Source: a virus
Virus record (IMG/VR): IMGVR_UViG_3300033149_003034
Coordinates: 1-45,893 of that record
Reading direction: 5' to 3' (one strand)
DNA length: 45,893 bases
Positions within the stretch are counted from its first letter, which is position 1, and every line of letters begins with the position of its first letter. The notes below the pieces were generated by a model that did no database searches, was not told the origin of the DNA, and saw only the letters and a list, made by a program, of their open reading frames with translations. Positions 15,785 through 23,247 of this stretch are shown piece after piece. Both the position numbers and the translations under genes were made by a program.

Positions 15785-16983
15785 TACCATTTCGTGGTAG
15801 GATCGATTACTTCCTCCTTTATATTGTCGGTGTAAGGTATTAAGTCTTTCAATAGAGAAGTTATCTCACACTTCAGATTTGTAGTGGGTTTGTAACCTAA
15901 GTCTTTTAGCTTGTGATGGACTGGTAGATAATAATGCTCCTCCATCTCTTTTCGTGGATTTTCTATGTGAAAAATCTCGGTAGATAGGCCTAGTTCGGAC
16001 GCGCATTCTTTTACGGTTATGGCTAGTTCATCTACTGAACAAGTCATAGCAAATTGATTTAGAGTTCTGTATTCACCTTGTTTAGGAGGATTTTCTAAAG
16101 CTATTGTCAAGCAAGTTATCGAATCCTTAAGAGTCAAAAACCCTCTGGTTTGGCCACCTTTTCCGTAAGGTGTAATAGGATGTCCTATCAATGCCTGGAC
16201 ACAGAAGCGATTGATCACTGTCCCGAAATACTCGTCGTAATCAAAGCGGGTTATTTCTACGCCTTCAGACGTAGGCATCAATCCAAATACTACGCCTTGC
16301 ATTATGTCAGTTGAACGCAATCCCCAGTTGCGACAAGCAAACTCGATATTGTGAGTGTCGTGGACCTTTGAAAGGTGATACCATGAGCCAGCGGTTCGAG
16401 GAAACAACAAGTCGGCCATCGGACAGGTTCGTGAATCTTCTATGGATATAATCTTGCCTGGTTTTAACTCTTCAAGGCAAGTGTAAGGTATATATCCCTC
16501 AGGTATTATACAGGGAGGTGTCCCATATTCTCCCATTGTTCCTAATTTTATCAAGTGAGCTTCGGGACAAGCTTCTTTTATAGCCCATAGTAAGTGGAGC
16601 GTTCCGATGACATTTCCTTTTTGTGTCTCAGTTGCGTGCTGTACACTTTTCATAGACCAAGGTGCGGAAGGTTGTTCTGCAAGATGAATAATAGTGTCAG
16701 GTTTGAAGACGCTTAGGATGCCTCTTATGAACCCAGGTGAGTCGAAACCGAGGGATAGGTCAACTTGGTCGGCGAAGTTTCTGAATGTTTTTAAGTATAA
16801 CTTTCTTTCCCATACAGAAGCTATTGGTGTTAGCGAGTCGCTGCCGACTTTATGAACACGTCTTCTGCGTGACTTATCGTCGATTCCGAAGACAATGTAG
16901 CCACGTTTTAAGAGATGGATAGTTAAAGGATAACCTATATATCCATCGTTTCCTAAGACTAAGACTTTGTGGCTTGAGTTCAT
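15784..16983 (-). CDS. sqdB: UDP-sulfoquinovose synthase-like NAD-dependent epimerase (SQD1/SqdB family)
   Basis: 399 residues, short-chain dehydrogenase fold. The NAD-binding motif VLGNDGYIG is at 9-17. Family features recognised: SRRR near 38-42, LTPIA at 51-55, HLAEQPSAPWSM near 100-111, KLGTMGEYGTP (T149), PEGYI at 161-165, WYHLSKVHDTHN (Y202, K206 as the YxxxK pair), QGVVFG, TRFDYD, NRFCVQALIGHPIT, and YGKGGQTRGF near 273-282. These match UDP-sulfoquinovose synthase, which makes UDP-6-sulfo-quinovose from UDP-glucose and sulfite. The overlap with the upstream dCMP deaminase (ATGA) ties it to the phage operon. Sulfite addition itself is not proved; a relative with another substrate is possible. 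Confidence 0.85.
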   Translation of the reverse strand: MNSSHKVLVLGNDGYIGYPLTIHLLKRGYIVFGIDDKSRRRRVHKVGSDSLTPIASVWERKLYLKTFRNFADQVDLSLGFDSPGFIRGILSVFKPDTIIHLAEQPSAPWSMKSVQHATETQKGNVIGTLHLLWAIKEACPEAHLIKLGTMGEYGTPPCIIPEGYIPYTCLEELKPGKIISIEDSRTCPMADLLFPRTAGSWYHLSKVHDTHNIEFACRNWGLRSTDIMQGVVFGLMPTSEGVEITRFDYDEYFGTVINRFCVQALIGHPITPYGKGGQTRGFLTLKDSITCLTIALENPPKQGEYRTLNQFAMTCSVDELAITVKECASELGLSTEIFHIENPRKEMEEHYYLPVHHKLKDLGYKPTTNLKCEITSLLKDLIPYTDNIKEEVIDPTTKW

Positions 16984-17504
16984 AAATCAAACCTCCTTAT
17001 GACTATGTCTGAGTTGTTGGCCAGTAGCTCTGTGTGAGGATCGTAGAATTTTGTATCTTCTACAACGACCTCTACAATGCCTGCGTTGATGAGAGTGCCG
17101 AAGCACTTCTGACATGGTATCACAGAGTTCATATAAAGAGTAGTACCAACAGTTTGGACACCAAGTCTTGCAGCATTAGATATGGCATTTTCTTCTGCAT
17201 GTTGCGCTATACAGTATTGTATGCCTTCACCGCTTTTGTAACCCAACAACTTGCGTGGGCAGGTTGTGGCGATTACTTTTGGTGGGTAGATTTGAGACAG
17301 GTTAGAGAGTGTCTTGTCTTTCATAAATCTCTCGTGACCACAGTGAGGGATATCCCTAGGTGGTCCATTATAACCAGTTGATACAATACTCTTGTCACGC
17401 ACAAGAAGTGCGCCTATCTTTCGTGACAGACAAGGTGATTTTTTAGCAATGACTTTGCAGATTTCATAAAAATATTTATCCCAACTCTTTGGTGCATTCT
17501 TCAT
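16980..17504 (-). CDS. dCMP deaminase
   Basis: 174 residues of the zinc-dependent cytidine/deoxycytidylate deaminase family. The zinc site is visible: QHAEENAI (H102, catalytic E104) and PCQKC (C131, C134). The start region SWDKYFYEICKVIAKKSPCLSRKIGALLV and the NGPPRDIPHCGH loop are typical of ComEB/phage dCMP deaminases, which turn dCMP into dUMP for dTTP synthesis. No thymidylate synthase is seen in the genome, so host enzymes would complete the path. SD ggagaa. It overlaps the downstream sqdB-like gene by 4 nt. Confidence 0.92.
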   Translation of the reverse strand: MKNAPKSWDKYFYEICKVIAKKSPCLSRKIGALLVRDKSIVSTGYNGPPRDIPHCGHERFMKDKTLSNLSQIYPPKVIATTCPRKLLGYKSGEGIQYCIAQHAEENAISNAARLGVQTVGTTLYMNSVIPCQKCFGTLINAGIVEVVVEDTKFYDPHTELLANNSDIVIRRFDL

Positions 17505-17658
17505 AGCGTATGTTCTCCATTTTAGTGTTCAATAGTAATCCTATGTCCATCAACGTAGCATGAATTGCTGCTACAAGGTCTGAAGAGGCAGTCTTTTGGT
17601 TCGACTGCCTCTCGATTGCTCTTTCGAAAACCAGATTAGCGATCTCTTTCTCGTCCAT
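17476..17658 (-). CDS. Small hypothetical protein
   Basis: About 60 residues from ATG at 17658, where a weak SD (aggga) is found; an ATG at 17676 would add six residues but lacks an SD. Helical, acidic N-terminus (DEKEIANLVFERAIER), then DLVAAIHATLMDIGLLL. It overlaps both neighbours, as is usual in this compact block. Function not recognised; its place before dCMP deaminase hints at nucleotide metabolism only by context. Confidence 0.6.
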   Translation of the reverse strand: MDEKEIANLVFERAIERQSNQKTASSDLVAAIHATLMDIGLLLNTKMENIRYEECTKELG

Positions 17659-17983
17659 ATAGAAAGTCCCTGTCATTCATGTCGACTAATAGTGCATCGA
17701 GCAGGAAAGTATAATTTCTTAAGTCAGTAATTTTTTCCCTCCACTGTTTCATAGAATATTTCCACGGCTCTCTGGCCATATCACAGATCGAGGTAAAATG
17801 CTTAGTCATCATTCCAATAAGTGCGAAAGTTGGTTGGACGTCTTGCGTGAAGGCAGCTCGATAGAATTGCTGAAGTCTGTCGTCGCCACTTTCTGGTGAA
17901 TATTCTTTTGCTTTCTTTAGCAGGACCCTCTTACTGCGAAGAAAAGATTTTTCAAGTTCGATCATGAATTCTTCGTTAGTCAT
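17636..17983 (-). CDS. DUF1599-like phage protein (MazG-type nucleotide metabolism candidate)
   Basis: 115 residues, SD aaaaaggaggtaaaag. A helical protein with AKEYSPESGDDRLQQFYRAA, FALIGMMTKHFTSICDM and WREKITDLRNYTFLLDALL. The pattern of acidic helices around KH..S and EKI.D..NY is frequent in phage proteins annotated as DUF1599-like and thought to be related to all-alpha NTP pyrophosphohydrolases. Clustering with dCMP deaminase supports a nucleotide-pool role, but no MazG ExxE cluster is obvious. Confidence 0.6.
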   Translation of the reverse strand: MTNEEFMIELEKSFLRSKRVLLKKAKEYSPESGDDRLQQFYRAAFTQDVQPTFALIGMMTKHFTSICDMAREPWKYSMKQWREKITDLRNYTFLLDALLVDMNDRDFLYGRERDR

Positions 17984-18209
17984 TTCTTTTACCTCCTTTT
18001 TGATAGGTCCGCTTTCTTTCTGGGACGTTTAACCAATCAAAGATCGCCCTTTGTACGTTGTAGCGGTTTCCCCTGAATTTAATCTCTAATCGTCGGATAG
18101 GAGAAAAATATACCCATCTTGAGTCGTTATCTAGACATAGAAGATCTTTAATGAAGGCAATCATTTCTTCTTCATTCAGGTGTAGTTCCACATCGCTTGC
18201 TTGCTCCAT
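17976..18209 (-). CDS. Small hypothetical protein
   Basis: 77 residues, SD tttttggagg. The N-terminus is acidic and helical (DVELHLNEEEMIAFIKDLLC) and the C-terminus is basic and aromatic (RWVYFSPIRRLEIKFRGNRYNVQRAIFDWL). It overlaps the downstream gene by 8 nt. Not recognised. A terminator-like hairpin lies directly upstream, so its expression may be lowered relative to the SSB-like gene. Confidence 0.65.
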   Translation of the reverse strand: MEQASDVELHLNEEEMIAFIKDLLCLDNDSRWVYFSPIRRLEIKFRGNRYNVQRAIFDWLNVPERKRTYQKGGKRND

Positions 18210-18221
18210 CTGTTTTCCTCC

Positions 18222-18254
18222 AAAAACCTGCCTGTTGCCGCTAGGGCAACAAGC
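18222..18254 (-). terminator. Hairpin with short T run, intrinsic terminator or attenuator
   Basis: On the minus strand GCTTGTTGCC, loop CTAGC, GGCAACAGGC (10-bp stem with one wobble) is followed by AGGTTTTT. It lies between the DUF669-like gene and the 77-aa gene and ends 13 nt before the latter start, partly overlapping its SD. The U tract is short, so partial termination is more likely than a full stop. Confidence 0.6.
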
Positions 18255-18279
18255 AGATTGTTTGAATTTTAAACGATCT
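18255..18279. repeat. Dispersed 25-bp palindrome, copy 6
   Basis: Plus-strand reading AGATTGTTTGAA, T, TTTAAACGATCT. It touches the stop codon of the DUF669-like gene on one side and the terminator hairpin on the other. Confidence 0.9.
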
Positions 18280-18698
18280 TACCGACGAGCTACATATTTG
18301 GAGACAGTGTTTTGATCTCCGTATTCGTCGTCTTTACGAACTCCGACGATTAGCCAACCTTCGAGGCCTACAAGGTCATCAGTCCAGGAGAAGGGTTTGG
18401 AATAGTCGATTCCGAAGGCACTTGCGAATTGCTTGAATTTATAAAGTGCACGCTGAGCACTTTTTGGATCAAGCTTGTCACGATCTGCGAGGTCCCAGAA
18501 GAAGTCATTGAACTCGATGACCATGGGGTCATCAGGGACATCGAAGACTGGTTGATACCACTTTGCACCATTCTTGTCCGAGATCCCTTCTCGAACGTTG
18601 ATGATGCGGGCTTTTACCTCAGTTCCACGAGGTAGGACCTTCGGTTCTGGTGCGTCGGCAATTTCTTTTTCCAGGTCAGTGTAGTCGACTAAAGACAT
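18279..18698 (-). CDS. DUF669-like / single-strand DNA-binding type phage protein
   Basis: 139 residues, SD aaaggaggtaaaatt. A Pro-rich acidic start, a strand RGTEVKARIINVREGISDKNGAKWYQPVFDV, a helical middle DPKSAQRALYKFKQFASAFGID, and an end with DLVGLEGWLIVGVRKDDEYGDQNTVSKYVARR. This order is typical of phage DUF669-type proteins found beside Sak4/AAA ATPases, thought to be OB-fold ssDNA binders. Its neighbour here is exactly such an ATPase. The name is assigned by pattern. Confidence 0.65.
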   Translation of the reverse strand: MSLVDYTDLEKEIADAPEPKVLPRGTEVKARIINVREGISDKNGAKWYQPVFDVPDDPMVIEFNDFFWDLADRDKLDPKSAQRALYKFKQFASAFGIDYSKPFSWTDDLVGLEGWLIVGVRKDDEYGDQNTVSKYVARR

Positions 18699-18712
18699 AA
18701 TTTTACCTCCTT

Positions 18713-19024
18713 TTAATTTAGTTTTGATGTTGTTAGTTGCTTGTTACACTTTCTTGTTTCATCACCTCCTTTCGTCAGTGATATCATCAATGGATGAGCA
18801 TGCTCGTGGTAAGGTTCTAGACATACTGCTATCATCCCTTCAAACTGCGTGTCCAGTCCCTTCTCGCGACATAGTCTTATGAAAGTGTCTACTATATACT
18901 CATGTGTCCCATCTTCGTCTGCAAAGTATCTATCCCATTTAAGTTCAATGGTTGTATACCACTTCCCAGAAGGTCTGAAGATGTCCACTCTGACGTTACT
19001 TGGGTCTTCACTGTAGTGAGTCAT
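18713..19024 (-). CDS. Hypothetical protein
   Basis: 103 residues from ATG at 19024, chosen because ttggaggtgtgca lies directly upstream; a longer reading would start inside the ATPase gene. The sequence is alpha/beta: VRVDIFRPSGKWYTTIELKW, a helix YIVDTFIRLCREKGLD, and a strand GMIAVCLEPYHEHAHPLMISL. It contains HEHAH, a possible metal-binding cluster. It lies between the DUF669-like gene and the ATPase gene, so it probably belongs to the recombination module. Not recognised. Confidence 0.7.
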   Translation of the reverse strand: MTHYSEDPSNVRVDIFRPSGKWYTTIELKWDRYFADEDGTHEYIVDTFIRLCREKGLDTQFEGMIAVCLEPYHEHAHPLMISLTKGGDETRKCNKQLTTSKLN

Positions 19025-19037
19025 TGCACACCTCCAA

Positions 19038-19859
19038 CTAGAACTCAAGCGGCGGTTTATCTTGCCAATCGAGACCTGCTTTTTTCAACAGTTTTTTAAT
19101 ATCAGGCTCCTCGACTGCATCGAGTTTTCCATCGGCTTTTAGCCGAGACCGAGCGAGGTAAGTTCCCATAGAGTCAATTAGCATCTTCCTGCGAGGACCC
19201 CTTGGACCTTCCTCTCCAATGAGTACGTAGATTTCGTCGAACAATAAGGGTATAGTTACAACTGCCTGACCAGTTGTGTAGAAACGGTATTTTATATCTT
19301 CACGGACTATGCCTGTTTTACTATCTATTGACAACACCTTCCGCATTTCCCTAAGGTGACCTGTCAAGATGAAATCGCAAGGGAGGCGCATTAGTTTGCG
19401 AATGTAATTAGTCATATGCACCTTCTGCGGATTATAGTCGTGACGGTGTTGAGGTATTTCACCTGCTCGACCTTTCTGAGCGAGACCGTAGTTCATCACT
19501 GCCTCGCCCCACGTAGTGGCGCTGTCAAGACAGTAGGTTCCAAAGTGGTTGAAGTAACCTATTTGCAATCTTAGATCTATGGTCTTCATCCATTTAGCGA
19601 ATTTGTCAGGTTCAAAGGGATCTTCGTCTTCCCACTGTGTATCAGCGACTATGTCACCTTTCTCGATGTATTCACGAAGGCATTTTGTGCCGCCAGGGTC
19701 GAAAGAGTCTATATGTACGGGTTTGCGAGCAGTTCTTAGCAAGAAGGTCTTTCCAGCGTTAGTTTCGCCTGTGATGAGAGCGCTGAAGCGCTTTTGTAAC
19801 GGATCGCCTTCGTAATATTCTTTTACCTTTTTCAGTTCATTTGTGTAGTCATAGGGCAT
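19038..19859 (-). CDS. Sak4-like / AAA phage recombination ATPase
   Basis: 273 residues, SD gaaaggaggaaa. Walker A GETNAGKT is near residue 31. A likely Walker B strand TYCLDSATTWG is near residue 110, and a strand CDFILTGHLREM is in the sensor position. Small RecA-core ATPases of this kind (Sak4 / AAA_24 family) promote single-strand annealing or recombination and occur beside SSB-like and PD-(D/E)XK nuclease genes, as here. The C-terminus is basic then acidic (KKLLKKAGLDWQDKPPLEF). Confidence 0.78.
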   Translation of the reverse strand: MPYDYTNELKKVKEYYEGDPLQKRFSALITGETNAGKTFLLRTARKPVHIDSFDPGGTKCLREYIEKGDIVADTQWEDEDPFEPDKFAKWMKTIDLRLQIGYFNHFGTYCLDSATTWGEAVMNYGLAQKGRAGEIPQHRHDYNPQKVHMTNYIRKLMRLPCDFILTGHLREMRKVLSIDSKTGIVREDIKYRFYTTGQAVVTIPLLFDEIYVLIGEEGPRGPRRKMLIDSMGTYLARSRLKADGKLDAVEEPDIKKLLKKAGLDWQDKPPLEF

Positions 19860-20130
19860 TTAGCTTTTCCTCCTTTCTAGATATCTCTCTTTTATCTATG
19901 TCAATTAGCTGGTTAATGATCTCTTCAAGATCGACTTCGTGACGAAGTGCAAGAGAAACCATTCTGCCAATGGCTTCTGCTTTTGCCATAGTTGATTTGC
20001 CACTCTTTCCGAGTGTACAGAAGATTTCAAATGGCTTGTTGTTGTGTTCTGAGATTGTTATGTAAAGATTACCGTAGCCAGTTGGGACCTTCACCGTTAC
20101 AGAGTGCAGTGTTTCAGGTCTGTCTTTCAT
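19849..20130 (-). CDS. Stand-alone TSCPD-like domain protein
   Basis: 93 residues from ATG at 20130, set by tggagtggtgag and a 1-nt gap to the nuclease stop. KVPTGYGNLYITISE, PFEIFCTLGKSGKSTMAKAEAIGRMVSLALRHEVDLEEIINQL match the TSCPD domain found at the C-terminus of adenosylcobalamin-dependent ribonucleotide reductases and as a separate phage protein. The Cys residues that the family usually has in the GCG and GGC positions are Tyr and Lys here. A regulatory or binding role is more likely than catalysis. No ribonucleotide reductase gene is present. Confidence 0.78.
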   Translation of the reverse strand: MKDRPETLHSVTVKVPTGYGNLYITISEHNNKPFEIFCTLGKSGKSTMAKAEAIGRMVSLALRHEVDLEEIINQLIDIDKREISRKEEKLNAL

Positions 20131-20131
20131 C

Positions 20132-21118
20132 TCACCACTCCAAGTCTTTCTTAACAGAAGTTTCAATCTTAGAAGGATCCCAAAACTCAGTACGAAAACC
20201 GAGAGGTGGTTCTTCACAATGTTGCAAAGGGTTTTGCCATGAGAGGCAGAAATCGTGGAAAGCGCAGCCGAAGTATTTAGTGCAGTTGCTAGGGTTCATT
20301 GGAAAGGCCATCAGTAACAAGTCGTCGTCTGAGGAATGAAACAACCTGTCCATTTCCCTCTCGATTGAATCTAGAATATCAACAACTGTCCACAACCAAA
20401 CGTTCATTTGGTCAGGAGTTTTGAATGCAGGGACACGTTCCAAGGTTACATAGTAACCAGCTGGGCGGTTAACACTGCCACGTTTTAAGAATTCAAAACA
20501 GGTTCCACAGAATTCTATCCCAAGTACATCTTCAATAGGGAACATACAGTAAAGGCAGTGTGTGTAGGTTCCGTTTTGGATACTTAAGTGAAATTTCTCT
20601 CTCCACTGTCGAGAGATACGCTTCGTAGATTTGTGATCCCAAGAGAATATCTTACCGTCTGACTTTCGTCTCATAATAGAATCAAGGCGGTAGTGTAAAA
20701 CTCGGCGATCATCAACTGGGACCGTTCCAGAGATTTCAAGCATCTTTACACCGTCCAATGTGACGACTTCGTTCTCGACTAAATCGTTAGACCGTTTCTC
20801 TGCAAATTCCATAAGTGCACGAAGGGCTCCTGCTGGGTCTTTTGGAGTGTAGAGGTTGTCACTTTCAGGAGGAAATTCTTTTCGGTAATGTCTTAAGAAT
20901 GCGTTGTAGGCACCTTCAATGTCGCTATAGCCATAGCGAAGTTGCCACTCACGTGCTTTGTGCCAAGATTCACCGAAGTAGGCATCGTGGTTAGGTACGT
21001 CCATTCTCCAGCCAAGGATGTGTTCGAAGAAGTATTTCCTTGGACATTCAAGAAAAGTTTCAATTTTTGACGAATCAAGGATTGACCACTCGGGTTGTTC
21101 TGTTAGTGGAAATGACAT
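20132..21118 (-). CDS. PD-(D/E)XK exonuclease, Cas4/RecB-like, with Fe-S type cysteines
   Basis: 328 residues, SD agaaaggag. Start motif SSKIETFLECPRKYFFEHIL with C24, FGESWHKA with the conserved His, YRLDSIM (Asp) and FSWDHKST (the DxK catalytic pair). The C-terminus NCTKYFGCAFHDFC supplies three cysteines that, with C24, fit the four-Cys iron-sulfur cluster of Cas4/AddB-type nucleases. In phages this nuclease pairs with a Sak4-like ATPase and SSB, both neighbours here, for end resection or recombination. Confidence 0.85.
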   Translation of the reverse strand: MSFPLTEQPEWSILDSSKIETFLECPRKYFFEHILGWRMDVPNHDAYFGESWHKAREWQLRYGYSDIEGAYNAFLRHYRKEFPPESDNLYTPKDPAGALRALMEFAEKRSNDLVENEVVTLDGVKMLEISGTVPVDDRRVLHYRLDSIMRRKSDGKIFSWDHKSTKRISRQWREKFHLSIQNGTYTHCLYCMFPIEDVLGIEFCGTCFEFLKRGSVNRPAGYYVTLERVPAFKTPDQMNVWLWTVVDILDSIEREMDRLFHSSDDDLLLMAFPMNPSNCTKYFGCAFHDFCLSWQNPLQHCEEPPLGFRTEFWDPSKIETSVKKDLEW

Positions 21119-21123
21119 AGCTT

Positions 21124-21294
21124 TTACTCCTTTCTTAACAAGTGAATATCCATCAGTTCCATTGTCAAACGAAGGATTCGCTTGCAGAGTTCGAGGATTG
21201 TTAGACTCTCAGGCAAGTGAGAACCTTTCCATTCCTTCTGCATTTGCAGGGCTTCTCTACGCCATCTTCTCAATGTTCGTTCTGTTATCATCAT
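21124..21294 (-). CDS. Small helical protein
   Basis: 56 residues, reading MMITERTLRRWRREALQ at the start and MELMDIHLLRKE at the end. SD aggaggtctg precedes the double ATG. All helical with basic and Leu-rich faces. Its stop is followed 6 nt later by the nuclease ATG, and the final codons provide the nuclease SD, so the two are translationally coupled. Not recognised. Confidence 0.65.
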   Translation of the reverse strand: MMITERTLRRWRREALQMQKEWKGSHLPESLTILELCKRILRLTMELMDIHLLRKE

Positions 21295-21430
21295 CAGACC
21301 TCCTTTCTAGGATGTTGAAGATTAATGTTCCGCATCTGGAACAGAGATACTTTCCAATGCTCTTTTTATTGGTTAGTTTCCAAATCTGCGGTTTGCAGAT
21401 GTGACAACCGCTGAGTTTTATGAACTTCAT
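21257..21430 (-). CDS. Small Zn-ribbon protein
   Basis: 57 residues starting MKFIKLSGCHICKPQIW with SD cctggagg. Two CxxC knuckles (CHIC and CSRC, 22 residues apart) form a classical zinc ribbon. The tail overlaps the next gene by 38 nt. Probably a small nucleic-acid or protein-binding adaptor; function unknown. Confidence 0.6.
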   Translation of the reverse strand: MKFIKLSGCHICKPQIWKLTNKKSIGKYLCSRCGTLIFNILERRSDDDNRTNIEKMA

Positions 21431-21736
21431 TTAAGCCTCCAGGATGTGATTCCTTTCGATGTAAGAACCTTCTTTAAACAATAGCAAATTCAATCGCTTA
21501 TGTTTTGCAGCAAAAATGGCGCAAGCTATTGAATTCATCACGTTTAAAGAGCAAGGCACGATGTAGTCGTGGGGCTGGGAGTTTTTCATCTTCTCGCTGA
21601 ACACCCTGATCATATGGTTAGTTGAATATCTATTCATTGAACCTTCGCTGAGAAACACTAGAGTACCATATTTCTCTGCTGGAGAAAAGTCGTGAGATGA
21701 CTTGTTTACGATGTAGACAGTAGGCATCTCATTCAC
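21431..21736 (-). CDS. Hypothetical protein, alpha/beta
   Basis: 101 residues; ATG at 21736 overlaps the upstream stop, and ATG at 21727 is an alternative. MPTVYIVNKSSHDFSPAEKYG, GTLVFLSEGSMNRYS, and SIACAIFAAKHKRLNLLLFK look like a compact Rossmann-type domain. From memory such proteins occur in unrelated phage genomes next to nucleases and Zn ribbons, but no activity is known to me. Confidence 0.65.
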   Translation of the reverse strand: MNEMPTVYIVNKSSHDFSPAEKYGTLVFLSEGSMNRYSTNHMIRVFSEKMKNSQPHDYIVPCSLNVMNSIACAIFAAKHKRLNLLLFKEGSYIERNHILEA

Positions 21737-22088
21737 CTTCTGAGTGACTTAGGTCATGTTCTGGCGTAGTGTTAGACATAGACCTTACCTGTTCCAGCAG
21801 AGATCGCGGTGCAGTTGAAGTTGCAGGCCTGCGGTCCTTAAGCTCGTCCGTCGAGATCTGGCCAATGTTAGGTGTTGGTTGCGGCAGATCGTTTAATTTT
21901 TGAACGAACTTATTACGACCTTCAACTTCATTGAACCTAGGAATATCAACAGGAGTTAGATCAATCTCAGCGGGTTCATCTGAGCATTCGTGGTATTCGA
22001 CTATGTCGATTATCTTTCCATAAGCAGGTAAAGCTTTCCTTTTTACATTCAAGCGTTTTCCACAGTTAGCGCAGTAGACAACTTTCAT
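21729..22088 (-). CDS. Zn-knuckle protein with disordered tail
   Basis: 119 residues, SD tgggaggactaac. The N-terminus has CANCGKRL and a later Cys at HECSDEP, a half or full zinc ribbon. The rest is polar, Pro/Ser-rich and likely disordered (LPQPTPNIGQISTDELKDRR). A copy of the 25-bp palindrome is embedded in the coding region, where it encodes NKFVQKLNDLP. Unknown function. Confidence 0.65.
   Translation of the reverse strand: MKVVYCANCGKRLNVKRKALPAYGKIIDIVEYHECSDEPAEIDLTPVDIPRFNEVEGRNKFVQKLNDLPQPTPNIGQISTDELKDRRPATSTAPRSLLEQVRSMSNTTPEHDLSHSEGE
21886..21910. repeat. Dispersed 25-bp palindrome, copy 7
   Basis: Plus-strand reading AGATCGTTTAAT, T, TTTGAACGAACT. Internal to the Zn-knuckle gene. 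Confidence 0.88.
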
Positions 22089-22091
22089 TTG

Positions 22092-22421
22092 TTAGTCCTC
22101 CCATTTCTTTATCACAACCTTACACATTTCCCAAGGTTTTGCTGAGGGGTTTAGTTCAGTTATTTCACATTCGAGAGGAATTTCCGCCTCGATTAAAGCA
22201 GAGATTTCTGAGCTAAACTTTGCAGGCACATAGCCGAGAAAGGCAGACTTCTCGAACGTTTCGTAGACAATTTTCAAGGCATTAGGGTCGTAAGGATTAG
22301 TTAGTTCTGGAACGAGTTTTAGAACATTGCCGACCGACAGGTCGTGGATCACTTTTGGTAACTCATGATAACGAGCTCCTGCGATGTAGAATTCTCTGAC
22401 CACATTTTCTTTTTCACTCAT
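22092..22421 (-). CDS. Stand-alone HIRAN domain protein
   Basis: 109 residues, SD gtggaggtaaaag. REFYIAGARYHE, VGNVLKLVPELTNPYDPNALKIV, and FLGYVPAKFSSEISAL are hallmarks of HIRAN, which binds DNA 3-prime ends or damaged DNA in HLTF/Rad5 helicases and also occurs alone in phages and bacteria. The gene follows the DNA ligase gene with an 8-nt overlap, so a role in recognising DNA ends during repair or joining is a fair inference. Confidence 0.8.
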   Translation of the reverse strand: MSEKENVVREFYIAGARYHELPKVIHDLSVGNVLKLVPELTNPYDPNALKIVYETFEKSAFLGYVPAKFSSEISALIEAEIPLECEITELNPSAKPWEMCKVVIKKWED

Positions 22422-23247
22422 CTTTTACCTCCACAAAGACAGGAAACCGAGGGATTCTCCTGTCAGTTAAATGTTGATAGCCAATGACACAGGTTTTGCC
22501 AACTAATGCTTCACGTTCTTGCCATAACAAGTGACGCTGTTCCTCAGTGAAACCAGTTCCTACATTGAAAATCTGGCCATCTCCACTTGCACATACCAGA
22601 GAACCAAGTGTTCCTTTTGGAACTCCATTGATGGAGATTTCTTCGTTATAACCGACTATTTTGTACTCGTCGGTTTTTTTAGGTTTGAATTTCATTATCC
22701 ATGTGGAGCGTTTGCGTTCGTAAGGACATTGAAAATGCCTGACGATTATTCCCTCATAAGACATCTTTATGAGAATGTCATAGGTGTGCATTATCTCATC
22801 CAATGACCAGCAGACCCAGAAAGGTGAGACGACAAGGTAAGGTGATTTATCCTTCAAATCATTCAGTTTTAACAGTCTAACTGCCTGAGCTTCCAATGTT
22901 ACCAAGTCAAACATATGAAACTGAATTGACTTGTAACTTGGATGTCTATTTACTGTGCGTGAAGTTATCGAGACAATTTCTTCAAAACTCATTCCATGGC
23001 AGTAAAGTTCGCCATCGAGTTCTATGTCAATTCCTAGACCGTCAAGCGCCTCGTTAATATGTGGAACAGAGTGAATGATGTTTTCTTCACTCGAAAGCAG
23101 AAGGTAACTGCCTCCAACGCTGACTGCACGACATCTTACACCATCGTACTTTGGTTGAACTATGTACGGAGGCTGCCATTTGGCAAGACGTTTTTCCTCG
23201 AAAGGGTAACACTTCATTATTCCTCTCCACCGCTGCCACTTATTCAT
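22414..23247 (-). CDS. ATP-dependent DNA ligase (small viral type)
   Basis: 277 residues from ATG at 23247, which has ggaggtgacaagg upstream; an in-frame upstream start inside the previous gene is rejected. Motif I QPKYDGVR (K33 would take AMP), a LDGELYCHG motif III-like segment, SYEGIIVRH motif IV and WIMKFKPKK motif V are present. The C-terminal part (GTLGSLVCASGDGQIFNVGTG) is the OB domain. The size fits minimal phage and Chlorella-virus ligases. It would seal nicks in replication or recombination. Confidence 0.9.
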   Translation of the reverse strand: MNKWQRWRGIMKCYPFEEKRLAKWQPPYIVQPKYDGVRCRAVSVGGSYLLLSSEENIIHSVPHINEALDGLGIDIELDGELYCHGMSFEEIVSITSRTVNRHPSYKSIQFHMFDLVTLEAQAVRLLKLNDLKDKSPYLVVSPFWVCWSLDEIMHTYDILIKMSYEGIIVRHFQCPYERKRSTWIMKFKPKKTDEYKIVGYNEEISINGVPKGTLGSLVCASGDGQIFNVGTGFTEEQRHLLWQEREALVGKTCVIGYQHLTDRRIPRFPVFVEVKDE

